64,000 nt of DNA from Oscillospiraceae bacterium (GTDB lineage: Bacteria > Bacillota > Clostridia > Oscillospirales > Oscillospiraceae): the NCBI GenBank assembly GCA_009781515.1, contig WQXY01000001.1:1-64000 (forward strand), given 5' to 3'. Position 1 is the stretch's first letter, and each line of letters opens with the position of its first letter. The position numbers and the translations under genes were made by a program. The notes below the pieces were generated by a model that saw only the letters and a list, made by a program, of their open reading frames with translations, searched no databases and was not told the origin of the DNA. Below are positions 49,726 to 59,742 of this stretch, in pieces.

Positions 49726-52023
49726 ATGAATATGCCAGTTAAAGAGATTTTTTCAAATATTACTACAACAGCTCACTTGACAGTGTTTGACGGTTCGGCA
49801 GTGCCTGTTGAATATGACCTCAGCGACTATAGCGAAAATATAATTTCATTTGGTCGGGACGATAAAAATGACATTATTATCCTCTCAAAATTTGTGTCAA
49901 GGTTCCATGGGCAATTAAGACTGGCAAACGGTCAATGGATAATTGAAGACACGAAAAGCACAAACGGCTTATTTTTTAATGAAGAAGTCATCAAAAGCAA
50001 GGTGCTGGAAGATGGCGATTCAATAAAAATTGACACCAAGGCTAACACCGGCGAAACCAGCGTTCTTTTGGTATTTTCACAAAAAGGCGATACAGATTGG
50101 AAAACTTTTTACATCAGTGATAAAGATGAGATTTCCATCGGACGCGGTAAAGAGTGTGACATAAGGCTTGACCATGTTAGCGTTTCTCGTTTGCACGCAA
50201 GAATTGCCGTAAAAGACGGACGGGTTTTTTTGGTTGACGCAAGTAGCAAGAACGGTGTGATGGTCAACGGAAAAAGAGTAGAAGGCAATGTCGAACTGAA
50301 TGAAAAAGACCAAGTTCTAATTACCAACTCTAAATTGATTTTTACAAAGCAACGGATTTCTTACTGCTGTTTCAAAAGCGGAATAAGTGTGGATGCAATC
50401 CAAATTGTTAAAACAGTTGATAAAAATAAGGTGATATGCAATGGTGTTGATTTGAATATTAAGTCAGGTGAAATGGTTGCAATCATCGGCGGTTCTGGCG
50501 CTGGTAAATCCACAGTGATGAATTGTCTCAGCGGATATAGTCAACCCACAAAAGGCTGTGTTATGGTCAACGGTGTAGATTTATATGAAAACTACGATAC
50601 GCTGAAAAATATTATAGGTTATGTTCCGCAATCAGATATTGTTTTCGATAACCTCACGGTTTGTGATATGCTTCTTTATGCCGCCCAACTAAGATTACCA
50701 AAAGACATTGCGGAAGAGGATTTGTACCAACGCATTAACGAAACAATAAGAACAGTAGAATTGACAGAACGAAGAAATACCCTAATTAAGAATTTGAGCG
50801 GTGGGCAACGAAAACGTGCCAGTATAGCGGTGGAGTTATTATCTGATCCGAATTTGTTTTTTCTTGATGAGCCAGCATCCGGTCTTGATCCCGGCACAGA
50901 GCGCAATCTTATGATGACCTTAAAGAGCATGGCCACAGGAGGTAAAACCGTTGTTTTCGTCACACATAGTACGCTGAACTTACACCTGTGTGACAAAATC
51001 GTGTTCATGGGAGCGGGCGGGAATCTGTGTTTTTATGGCTCGTTAAGCTCGGCATTAGAGTTTTTTAATTTAGAAGACGTTGTTGATGTTTATAATATGA
51101 TGACTACCGAGCCAATGAAGTGGAGAGACTTATATTTCACCACAAAGAAACAACAAACACAGGTGTCGAAGCAATCTGCTGACACGAAGAAAACCTTGAA
51201 AGATGAATGGGGCAAACAGACCTTTGTATTAGCCAAGAGGTACATGCACGTTCTGATTAACGACAGAACGCGGCTACTGTTGATTATGTTACAAGCTCCG
51301 CTTTTGGCATTTCTAATTTCTTTCGTTGCCAACGGAAATCAATTTGACGACTATAGAATAACAAAAAGTCTTTTATTCTCTTTATCATGCTCGGCCTTTT
51401 GGATAGGGATACTAAACTCTATACAAGAGATTTGTAAAGAACGTAATATTATAAGACGTGAGTATATGACAGGAATGAGGATAGATGCTTATATTGTTTC
51501 TAAGATGTCAGTCATGGCGATTGTTTGTGCAATACAATCCTTTATGTTGTCTGCGGTTTTCGCTATGACAGTTGGATTGCCTGATAAAGGTGTAGTGGTA
51601 GGAGCATTTTTTGAAATGTGGATAACCACGTTTTTGACAGCGCTTTCTGCTTCCGCGACAGGCATATTTGTTTCAGCACTGTTTAAGAATGCCGACAGAG
51701 CCATGACTGTTGCGCCACTGCTTCTCATGCCTCAGCTATTATTTTCGGGATTGATATTTGAATTGAGCGGTGCGTCGAAGATTATCTCATATATAGCGGC
51801 TTGTAGATGGTCAATGGAAGGTTACGGCACAACGGCAAATCTAAACGCGATGGATACCATAACGAATGAAGGACTCCGTTTACAGCGTGATTATGAAGCG
51901 TTTTTTGAATTTACTATATCTCATCAACTTACTGTTTGGATTATGCTTTGTGGGTTTATCGCCGTGTTCTCTGTAATTGCTGGGCTTGTATTACGAAATC
52001 TTAATAGTGAGCGTAGCAGATAA
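49726..52023 (+). CDS. FHA-FHA-ABC transporter fusion (ABC-2/ABCG half-transporter-like)
   Basis: FHA motifs 'ISFGRDDKNDIII..VSRFHGQL', 'ISIGRGKECDIRLDHVSVSRLHARI'; ABC 'IIGGSGAGKSTVMNCLSG', 'NLSGGQRKRASIAVELLSDPNLFFLDEPASGLDPG'; C-terminal ABC2 TM domain. Confidence 0.93.
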   Translation: MNMPVKEIFSNITTTAHLTVFDGSAVPVEYDLSDYSENIISFGRDDKNDIIILSKFVSRFHGQLRLANGQWIIEDTKSTNGLFFNEEVIKSKVLEDGDSIKIDTKANTGETSVLLVFSQKGDTDWKTFYISDKDEISIGRGKECDIRLDHVSVSRLHARIAVKDGRVFLVDASSKNGVMVNGKRVEGNVELNEKDQVLITNSKLIFTKQRISYCCFKSGISVDAIQIVKTVDKNKVICNGVDLNIKSGEMVAIIGGSGAGKSTVMNCLSGYSQPTKGCVMVNGVDLYENYDTLKNIIGYVPQSDIVFDNLTVCDMLLYAAQLRLPKDIAEEDLYQRINETIRTVELTERRNTLIKNLSGGQRKRASIAVELLSDPNLFFLDEPASGLDPGTERNLMMTLKSMATGGKTVVFVTHSTLNLHLCDKIVFMGAGGNLCFYGSLSSALEFFNLEDVVDVYNMMTTEPMKWRDLYFTTKKQQTQVSKQSADTKKTLKDEWGKQTFVLAKRYMHVLINDRTRLLLIMLQAPLLAFLISFVANGNQFDDYRITKSLLFSLSCSAFWIGILNSIQEICKERNIIRREYMTGMRIDAYIVSKMSVMAIVCAIQSFMLSAVFAMTVGLPDKGVVVGAFFEMWITTFLTALSASATGIFVSALFKNADRAMTVAPLLLMPQLLFSGLIFELSGASKIISYIAACRWSMEGYGTTANLNAMDTITNEGLRLQRDYEAFFEFTISHQLTVWIMLCGFIAVFSVIAGLVLRNLNSERSR

Positions 52024-52045
52024 TGATTATTTTTGGAGGTGTCAT

Positions 52046-53104
52046 ATGAATACTTATCCCAAAAGAGCTGTAGCCGTCATGCGGGCTTTGTCTGTTATAG
52101 TTTTGTTATTCAGTTTATCCGCTTGTACATCAAGAAAATCAGAGGGGTTCTCGCGTGTTTATATTGCATTAGGTGATTCTGTATCTGCAGGATACGGTAT
52201 ACTCCCCGAAGAAAGGCATACGGATATTTTTTTTGAAACATTAAAGGCGGAGGGTTATGTTGATGAATATATGAACATGGCAGTAAACGGCTGCACAACG
52301 ACCATGCTCCTTGAGTATTTGAAAGGAATGGACAAGCAGGTCATTGCAAATCATTTCCAAAATGCTCATGTCATTACACTTAATATCGGCGGGAATAACA
52401 TCCTCGTTCCATTTGTTGAGCACCTTCCTGATGTTAATAAACTATTAAAAAGCATGGCTGAACTTTTGGTATTTTTTTCGGATTCAAAAGATACCATATC
52501 TGAAGTTGTTGATCTTACAGTTGAAGCACGGGAGCTTATAGAAAATTTTTCAGTATTTGAGATTCTAAATCTTGTGTCATTTATTCGAAAAACGATTCCT
52601 CTGTTTGATGACATTGCTGGAATGTATAATAAGGTTGCAGATCTTGAATTTTTAGAATTAGTCCCTTTGCTGTCAGGCTCGTTTTCTGCTGAACTTGACA
52701 TTGAACTGCAGAAAGGGGTAGATGTATTTTCCCGAGAATTTAGTGAAATCATAAAATGGCTTGATACTAATGCACCAAACTCAATCATTATTGTCAATAC
52801 TGTCTATAATCCTGTTCCGCAGGAATTTTTAGGAATTACTTTAGAAATGCATGATAAAGCAAGACACTTCACTCAGTCCATAAACAGCGTCATTTTTGAA
52901 GAAAATGAGTTGAGGGATTTTTATATTTCTGATGTTTACTCACGATTTGATACTGAAGAGAGTGTGACAGATATTTTGAATTTTAATTTTGACCTGCCCT
53001 CAATGACTCTTAATTTTGACATCATTCATCCCAACAGTGCAGGTAACAAGTTAATAGCAGAGTTAAACTATAACTCGTTCAAGGCATATACAGCGACAAA
53101 ATAG
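52046..53104 (+). CDS. SGNH/GDSL-type lipoprotein hydrolase
   Basis: Lipobox 'LFSLSACTS'; 'YIALGDSVSAGYGI', 'VITLNIGGNNILVP', 'FDIIHPNSAGNKLIAE'; start after 'ggaggt'. Confidence 0.85.
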   Translation: MNTYPKRAVAVMRALSVIVLLFSLSACTSRKSEGFSRVYIALGDSVSAGYGILPEERHTDIFFETLKAEGYVDEYMNMAVNGCTTTMLLEYLKGMDKQVIANHFQNAHVITLNIGGNNILVPFVEHLPDVNKLLKSMAELLVFFSDSKDTISEVVDLTVEARELIENFSVFEILNLVSFIRKTIPLFDDIAGMYNKVADLEFLELVPLLSGSFSAELDIELQKGVDVFSREFSEIIKWLDTNAPNSIIIVNTVYNPVPQEFLGITLEMHDKARHFTQSINSVIFEENELRDFYISDVYSRFDTEESVTDILNFNFDLPSMTLNFDIIHPNSAGNKLIAELNYNSFKAYTATK

Positions 53105-53236
53105 ACTCTCTTTACACACATCCAACATAATAATTGAACAATCCACTCATCTATGATAATCTTAAGCGGCAGGAGATCCTATACTCACTGCCGCTTACAG
53201 CATTTATTAAATCACTACCACAAAGGAGTCAACCCT

Positions 53237-55504
53237 ATGTCAAATAATTCATTGTTATGGTACAAAAAACCTGCCGATACAAACAAATGGACCGAGGCAC
53301 TGCCGATTGGTAACGGTCGAATGGGTGCAATGGTGTTTGGCGGGACGCACTTTGAGCGTATACAATTTAACGAGGACTCCGTGTGGTCGGGCAAATTTCG
53401 CGACCGCACAAATCCATATGCTAAAGCCGAGCTTGAAAATATACGCAGGCTCATCAGAGAGGGCAAAATAGAGGAAGCCGAAAATCTGACACGCTATGCG
53501 TTTACGGGCACGCCCGAGTTTCAGCGCTCATATCAAACCTTGGGTGACCTGCTCATCAATTTTCATAACATTCCCGATGAAATAACATACTACAAACGCT
53601 CGCTTTCGCTCGAGGACGCCGTCGCCGAAACAAAATTCACAGCAGGCGGCTTCAGCTACAAGTGGGAAGTGCTTGCGTCAAACCCCGCCGACATCATCGC
53701 GGTGAAACTCACGACAGACAACCCCGACGGTCTGTCGCTCGATGCCCGCCTCGTCCGCAGCCGATACTGCGAAAAAACCGGCACAATAGACGAGAACACA
53801 GTCTATCTGTACAACAAGGATGGTCTGTCGTTCCACTGGGTAATGGCAGGTAAAAACACGAGTGGCACACTAAATGCAATGGGTGAGTACCTTGTTGTAA
53901 AAAATACAAAAGAGCTTGTTTTATACCTGACGGCGGTCACGGAGTTTCGCTCAGAGGATACGCTCTCGGACTGCAAACAGATTTTGCAAAAGGCAGCAGC
54001 AAAATCGTTTGACGAAATTAAAAGCGAACATATCGAAGACTACCAAAATCTCGAAAGCCGCGTGTCGTTGACTTTGACCGAAGAAATTAGCGAGCTTCCG
54101 ACGGATGAAAGGCTGCAAAGCGTAAAAGCAGGAAAAACAGACCTCGGGCTGTATGAGCTCTACTTTCGCTTCGGTCGCTATCTGCTTATAGCATGTAGTC
54201 GCCCGGGGACACTCCCTGCCAACCTGCAGGGGATATGGTGCAACGATTTTCTTGCCCCGTGGGACAGCAAATACACCATAAACATCAACATACAAATGAA
54301 CTACTGGCTCGCTGAAAACTGCAACCTGTCCGAATGTCACAAGCCGCTCTTTGAGCACTTGCACCGCATGGCGCCTAAAGCGGCCGAGGTGGCAAAAAGC
54401 ATGTACGGAGCGCGCGGCATCACGGCACATCACAACACGGACATTTGGGGCGACTGCGTTCCTCAGGACACATGGATACCCGCCACTTACTGGGTGCTCA
54501 GCATAGCGTGGTTCTGCCTGCATATTTGGGAGCACTACGAGTACACGCTTTGCAGAAAGTTTCTTACAGAGCACTACGAGCTGCTTAAAGATGCATGTTT
54601 GTTTTTTGTCGATTTTCTTGTAGAAAACGAAAAAGGGGAGCTTGTTGTCACCCCGTCGGTTTCACCCGAAAATGTATACATTCTGCCAAACGGTACGCAA
54701 GGCACACTATGCGAGGGCTGCACAATGGACAGCCATATTCTCGAGGAGCTATTTAACGCGTATGAGAAGACATGCAATATTTTGGACAAAGACAAGGAAC
54801 TCGCACAAAAAATATCAGGAGTGCGCAAAAAACTGCCGAAAACCAAGATAGGGAAAAACGGCGGCATTATGGAATGGCTTGAAGACTACGGCGAGGCTGA
54901 GCCGGGTCACAGACACATGTCGCATCTGTTTGCACTTTTCCCCGGGAAGGGCATTTCGCCCGAAACCACACCGCAGCTTGCAAAGGCGGCGAGAAAAACA
55001 CTCGAAATGCGCCTTTCTCAAGGTGGCGGGCATACGGGCTGGAGCCGTGCGTGGATTATCAATTTTTACGCTATGTTAAATGACGGCAACGAGGCGAATT
55101 TCCACTTAAAAGAGCTGATGTGCCACTCGACGCTCGAAAACCTTTTTGACGACCACCCGCCGTTTCAAATTGACGGCAACTTCGGGGCAACCGCAGGGAT
55201 AGCAAATATGCTTCTCAAAAGCGATGCAGGCAGCAAGGTATATCTATTGCACGCCCTGCCCGATGAGTGGAAAAACGGCAAGGTGACAGGGCTTCGTGCC
55301 AAAGGCGGCTTAACCGTTGATATCACATGGAAAAACGGCGAAATAACAGCTGCAAGTGTAACTGCGGAAAAAGACTATACGGGCGAGGTCATTTATAAAG
55401 ACAATACAACAAATGTTTCGCTTAAAGCAGGGGAAACAAGAGATATAGGCTTTAAGAAGCTGAGTCTTAAAAACCATATAATGGGCTTAAAATTCGATGA
55501 ATGA
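53237..55504 (+). CDS. Glycoside hydrolase family 95-like (alpha-L-fucosidase/galactosidase type)
   Basis: 'LLWYKKPADTNKWTEALPIGNGRMGAMVFGG..ERIQFNEDSVWSG', 'GTLPANLQGIWCNDFLAPWDSKYTININIQMNYWLAENCNLSE', 'GHTGWSRAWIINFYAML', 'FQIDGNFGATAGIANMLL'; ATG 53237 with upstream 'aaaggag'. Confidence 0.92.
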   Translation: MSNNSLLWYKKPADTNKWTEALPIGNGRMGAMVFGGTHFERIQFNEDSVWSGKFRDRTNPYAKAELENIRRLIREGKIEEAENLTRYAFTGTPEFQRSYQTLGDLLINFHNIPDEITYYKRSLSLEDAVAETKFTAGGFSYKWEVLASNPADIIAVKLTTDNPDGLSLDARLVRSRYCEKTGTIDENTVYLYNKDGLSFHWVMAGKNTSGTLNAMGEYLVVKNTKELVLYLTAVTEFRSEDTLSDCKQILQKAAAKSFDEIKSEHIEDYQNLESRVSLTLTEEISELPTDERLQSVKAGKTDLGLYELYFRFGRYLLIACSRPGTLPANLQGIWCNDFLAPWDSKYTININIQMNYWLAENCNLSECHKPLFEHLHRMAPKAAEVAKSMYGARGITAHHNTDIWGDCVPQDTWIPATYWVLSIAWFCLHIWEHYEYTLCRKFLTEHYELLKDACLFFVDFLVENEKGELVVTPSVSPENVYILPNGTQGTLCEGCTMDSHILEELFNAYEKTCNILDKDKELAQKISGVRKKLPKTKIGKNGGIMEWLEDYGEAEPGHRHMSHLFALFPGKGISPETTPQLAKAARKTLEMRLSQGGGHTGWSRAWIINFYAMLNDGNEANFHLKELMCHSTLENLFDDHPPFQIDGNFGATAGIANMLLKSDAGSKVYLLHALPDEWKNGKVTGLRAKGGLTVDITWKNGEITAASVTAEKDYTGEVIYKDNTTNVSLKAGETRDIGFKKLSLKNHIMGLKFDE

Positions 55505-56336
55505 TAAAAAAATCAAACCGCAAAAGTCACTCGGTCAAAATTTTCTGATTGACAAAAATATATCCGCCAAGATTGTAAAGCTCTCGAGCATTGACAAGAA
55601 CTGTTATGTGCTGGAAATCGGACCGGGGCTGGGTGCTCTCACAGTGCCGCTTGCGCAGGCGGCAGGTCATGTACTCGCAGTGGAGCTTGATACGCGTATG
55701 GTATCGCAGCTGCGTGATATTCTTGCCGCTTTTGAAAATGTAACAGTTATACAAGGTGATATCTTAAAGCTTGATATAATGCAAACAGTCGGGGAAACAC
55801 TCAAAGCGAAAAACCTGCATGTCTGCGCAAACCTGCCGTATAACATAACTACACCCGTAATCACAAAGCTGATTGAAACAGGCTTGTTTGAAGCAGTAAC
55901 TGTTATGATACAAAAAGAAGTTGCACAGCGTATCTGCGCAAGCCCCGGCACACCCGAGTACGGAGCGTTTACGGTGTTTGCAAACTACCATACAGTGCCC
56001 GAAATTCTCTTTGACGTTCCGCCGGAGTGCTTTAGTCCGAAACCAAAGGTTACATCAAGCGTAATAAAAATGCAGATAAGAAAAGAAAAACGGCTTTCTC
56101 CCGACGATGAAAAACTCTTTTTCCGCACAGTACGGGCAGCATTCGGGCAGCGAAGAAAGACCCTCGTAAACGCATTGCACTCAGTTTTTGAAAGTACGCA
56201 CAGTAAGGAAGACATCACAAAAGCGATAGAGGGCTGCGGGTTTGACCCGAAAATCCGCGGCGAGAGGCTAAGTATTGAGGATTTTGAAAGGCTATCAAAA
56301 TGTCTAAATCAAATATATCAACAGACACACTTTTAG
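55497..56336 (+). CDS. rsmA: 16S rRNA (adenine(1518)-N(6)/adenine(1519)-N(6))-dimethyltransferase
   Basis: 'KSLGQNFLIDKNI', 'VLEIGPGLGALTVPLAQAAGHVLAVELD', 'NLPYNITTPVI'. Confidence 0.95.
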   Translation: MNDKKIKPQKSLGQNFLIDKNISAKIVKLSSIDKNCYVLEIGPGLGALTVPLAQAAGHVLAVELDTRMVSQLRDILAAFENVTVIQGDILKLDIMQTVGETLKAKNLHVCANLPYNITTPVITKLIETGLFEAVTVMIQKEVAQRICASPGTPEYGAFTVFANYHTVPEILFDVPPECFSPKPKVTSSVIKMQIRKEKRLSPDDEKLFFRTVRAAFGQRRKTLVNALHSVFESTHSKEDITKAIEGCGFDPKIRGERLSIEDFERLSKCLNQIYQQTHF

Positions 56337-56749
56337 AGCGGCTTTTTAAGACAACCTCGCTTGACCGCTTTTTTCGCAGTCACGATGAGGTGCAGCGTTT
56401 GCCTGCGTTTAACGAATACATAAACAGCTTATGCGAAGAAAAAGAAGTGACCGCAAAGGAAATAATCAAAAAGGCTGATATCGAGCGGACATACGGACAT
56501 CAGCTCTTTAACGGCACAAGAGCACCGTCGCGTGACAAGGTGCTGCAGCTTGCTATCGGCTTTGAACTAAATTATGAGCAGGCGCAAAAGCTGCTGCTTG
56601 TGGCACGCAAGAGTGCACTTCACCCGAAAGTTAAGCGTGATGCCGCGATAATTTATGCGATAGAAAAAAAGCTTGATATTGTTTCCGTTCAAGCAATGCT
56701 CTTTGACCTTGGCGTTCCGATATTGGGAAAGGAGCGTTTCTATGAGTGA
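56300..56749 (+). CDS. XRE-like helix-turn-helix protein
   Basis: 'LCEEKEVTAKEIIKKADIERTYGHQLFNGTRAPSRDKVLQLAIGFELNYEQAQKLL'. Confidence 0.7.
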   Translation: MSKSNISTDTLLERLFKTTSLDRFFRSHDEVQRLPAFNEYINSLCEEKEVTAKEIIKKADIERTYGHQLFNGTRAPSRDKVLQLAIGFELNYEQAQKLLLVARKSALHPKVKRDAAIIYAIEKKLDIVSVQAMLFDLGVPILGKERFYE

Positions 56750-58271
56750 TACCCATGCGGGGCAGTTCATGCAGTCTTTCACAAATTCGGAATTTTTTGA
56801 AGAGCTGTCCGAAAGCTATGATATTTTGGAATGCATCGGCGAAACCGGGCTGTCGGAAACGTATCTTTTATCGGAAAAAACTACAAAAACTCTCTATGTG
56901 CTGAAAAAGCAAAAAGACGCAGACAGGGCGTCACGAAGTGAAGCGGAACTGCTAAGCGGATTGGAGCACGCAGGGCTGCCTGTGTTTGACAAGGAAATTA
57001 AGCTGAGCGGGGAAATATATCCCCTGCGAAAATACGCCGAGGGTGAGCCGCTGAGCAAGTATCTTTCGGGAACACAAACAGCAGACCCGCGTCAGGCAGT
57101 AGATGTTTTGCTTCGGCTTTGTGATGTGCTCAGTTATCTGCACAGCTTGCCCGAGCCGATTATACACCGTGACATAAAGCCATCAAACATAATATATAAT
57201 CAAGAAGATGATACCGTACAGCTCATTGATTTTGGGATTTCGCGTAAATATTCCGAAACTTCCGATGCGGACACAACATATTTTGGCACGCACAAATTTG
57301 CACCGCCCGAGCAGTACGGCTTCGCTCAAACGGACGCTCGCAGTGATATCTATTCGCTCGGTGTGGTGCTTCGGTACTGGCTGACAGGAGCAGCAGACAG
57401 CACAGCGGATGTCTCCGATAAGGCACTTGCACGGATAATAAACAAATGCACACAGCTTGACCCGAAAAAACGCTTCCAAGATGTGGTAGCCCTTAAAAAA
57501 GCACTCGTTATTTACAAAAACCGCACAAGGCGGCGGGTTTTGGCAAGTGTTGCTTGTGTTTCGGCTGCTTGTTTGCTTGTTTTTTCTGCATTTTCGTTAT
57601 TGCCGTATGTGCAGGTCTTGATGCATCCGTCTGTTACACCTCCTGTAGCGGCGCTCCCAAACCCTCCGCCGGGTGGTATCACGACAGACCCGAACGAAGA
57701 TACTAACGGGAGTACCTATGAGAATAACCCTCCCGCCCTCGGTGCTGCCGAAACGGTTGATGTTCAGCTTATAATTAGAGAGGCGATGAACTGGTCAGAC
57801 CATAAAAGCGATGTTGTCACAATTACAGGAGACGGGCAATATAGGGCGAAAATCGAAATTGACGGAGGCTGTCAGGAAGTATTAAATCTCGGAATTATAG
57901 CAGCAGGAGCAACCTTTGAGGGTGAGCATGAGTATATGATGAAAAATGCCAAACCCGCTCCGAGTCGCTTTTGGCAGGCAGAAATAATCTATGAATTAGT
58001 CATAATAAATGATGAGTTTGAGTTTTATGTTGCAGGAGATGAAAATTGGTATACTCCGTTTGTGAGCGGAGATTGGTTTGAGTCTGCATTCGGTTATGTA
58101 TACTCGCTTATTTGGAACGCATGGTATGAGCCGCAAAATCGTATTATTGGCGTCAAGCGCAATCCGCGCGACCATAACGGACCGGAAAGTGCATTTTCTT
58201 TCAGTGTAATGCAGGTCGAATTAATTACATCTATCGAAGTAATTTTCACAATCAGCGATGCTTTGCCCTGA
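56742..58271 (+). CDS. Membrane Ser/Thr protein kinase
   Basis: 'IIHRDIKPSNIIYN', 'VQLIDFGISRKY', 'GTHKFAPPEQYGFAQTDARSDIYSLGVVL'; TM 'VLASVACVSAACLLVFSAFSLL'; start at internal ATG 56742. Confidence 0.9.
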   Translation: MSDTHAGQFMQSFTNSEFFEELSESYDILECIGETGLSETYLLSEKTTKTLYVLKKQKDADRASRSEAELLSGLEHAGLPVFDKEIKLSGEIYPLRKYAEGEPLSKYLSGTQTADPRQAVDVLLRLCDVLSYLHSLPEPIIHRDIKPSNIIYNQEDDTVQLIDFGISRKYSETSDADTTYFGTHKFAPPEQYGFAQTDARSDIYSLGVVLRYWLTGAADSTADVSDKALARIINKCTQLDPKKRFQDVVALKKALVIYKNRTRRRVLASVACVSAACLLVFSAFSLLPYVQVLMHPSVTPPVAALPNPPPGGITTDPNEDTNGSTYENNPPALGAAETVDVQLIIREAMNWSDHKSDVVTITGDGQYRAKIEIDGGCQEVLNLGIIAAGATFEGEHEYMMKNAKPAPSRFWQAEIIYELVIINDEFEFYVAGDENWYTPFVSGDWFESAFGYVYSLIWNAWYEPQNRIIGVKRNPRDHNGPESAFSFSVMQVELITSIEVIFTISDALP

Positions 58272-58303
58272 CAGTTCCTGCTCCCGACTGTTCTTACGCC
58301 GTC

Positions 58304-58335
58304 AAAAAATGTGTGCTTGGTGCACACGTTTTTTT
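58304..58335 (+). terminator. Rho-independent terminator
   Basis: aaaaaatGTGTGC-ttggt-GCACACgttttttt. Confidence 0.7.
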
Positions 58336-58389
58336 ATGTCAAATATGCTTTACTGTAGGTAATTTTTATAGGTTGGGAGGATTATCTAC

Positions 58390-59724
58390 ATGGGATTTTT
58401 TGACAAAATAAAAGAGCAGGCAAAGGAACTAAACCTCGCCGAAAAAGCAAAAAACCTCGCAGACACTGCAAAATCAGCAGTTGCGTCAGCCACCGCACCA
58501 CCTGAATTAACTCCAAGACAGAGCGAAATCGCACAAAAATTCGGATACTCGGCAAAAACCGGGGAAAAAATACTCTTCGCATTGGAAGAGACAGACTTTA
58601 TGGCAACAAACCAAGCGATACTTTTGACAATGCCGGACGGCACACGAGCAGTTGCAGCGGTAAAAGGGACAGATAGGCTGTCTGTCTATTTTGCTGCAAA
58701 CTGGAAATATTTCCGTATTATCAGCAACGAAGGGGGATATTCGGCATGGGACGATGTCACATTGCCCGAGGCTGATATGCAGGCCTTTTGTCAGGCATGG
58801 CTTGACAATTTTCTGCAAGGTGAAAGGGCCGAGGACGGCATGACAGTGCGTTGGTATAACGGCAGGTGGACAATGGACACCAAAAAAAGCCATTTGAAAT
58901 ATCTGTTTGATGAGTTCAAAGAAGCCTGCAATCACACGCCGCCTGCGGACATGGAAGTCATTTTTGCAAGTAACGGGCTAAATGAATATGTTCTGACAAA
59001 CAAAGCGCTGCTAATAAACCTCGACTATCACCCCGAGTATGATGATGAAAGATATGTAGTTTTAGGGTACGAAAATACCGGCCTTGTCTTTCAGGCAGAG
59101 AAAAACTGGGAGATGCTGCATATCATAATCGGCGGGGGTTCGTTTGTCGACAAGCTTGAATTATTCCCGAGCGAAGCAAAAGAACTTGTCGGGGCTTTTG
59201 CGAATTACTGGCTCTCAAACGATGCACACAGGGAGCAAATGGCAGTTATCTTAAACAAAGTAACATCAGGAGCTATCGCCCTTGAGCTGATACTCAAAGA
59301 AAACAGAAACATGGATTGCAACGAGCATGAACTCTCAGGAACAGATGACGAGCAGTTCTTTACCCACCCGGGCGCTGAAGTATTTCATCACTTAATGAAG
59401 CCTTCACTCGGAATGGTGTTTGCATATTGGGAAGCGGACGGTTTTTATTACCCTGCCGAGGCTGATAAACCAAGCCTTGAGGACGGCTTTACCGAGGTCG
59501 AGTTTATGGACGGGCAAACCGACAGGCTCAGAAGCGGGCAGTATATCGGGGTGGATGAGGCCTTTGACAAAATGCGTTTTCAAGGCGACTGGAAAAACGG
59601 CGGCTTATATTATGATTGCAATCTTAACGATGCAAATGATGACTATTCGCTGTTTGATGTTACATACGTTGAAGACGGAGTTAAGGAAACGATTAAGCTT
59701 AGCCAACTTCGGGCATATTTTTAA
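58390..59724 (+). CDS. Hypothetical cytosolic protein
   Basis: 444-aa ORF with RBS 'gggagg'; no family recognised. Confidence 0.75.
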   Translation: MGFFDKIKEQAKELNLAEKAKNLADTAKSAVASATAPPELTPRQSEIAQKFGYSAKTGEKILFALEETDFMATNQAILLTMPDGTRAVAAVKGTDRLSVYFAANWKYFRIISNEGGYSAWDDVTLPEADMQAFCQAWLDNFLQGERAEDGMTVRWYNGRWTMDTKKSHLKYLFDEFKEACNHTPPADMEVIFASNGLNEYVLTNKALLINLDYHPEYDDERYVVLGYENTGLVFQAEKNWEMLHIIIGGGSFVDKLELFPSEAKELVGAFANYWLSNDAHREQMAVILNKVTSGAIALELILKENRNMDCNEHELSGTDDEQFFTHPGAEVFHHLMKPSLGMVFAYWEADGFYYPAEADKPSLEDGFTEVEFMDGQTDRLRSGQYIGVDEAFDKMRFQGDWKNGGLYYDCNLNDANDDYSLFDVTYVEDGVKETIKLSQLRAYF

Positions 59725-59742
59725 GAAAAGAAAGGAATTATT

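Noticed and set aside
53951-54574. 207-aa antisense ORF (ORF track, minus strand)
   Set aside because: Lies fully antisense within the well-supported GH95-like gene; GC-rich shadow ORF with no family motif.
54574-55079. Several 66-97 aa ORFs on both strands
   Set aside because: Shadow frames of the GH95-like gene.
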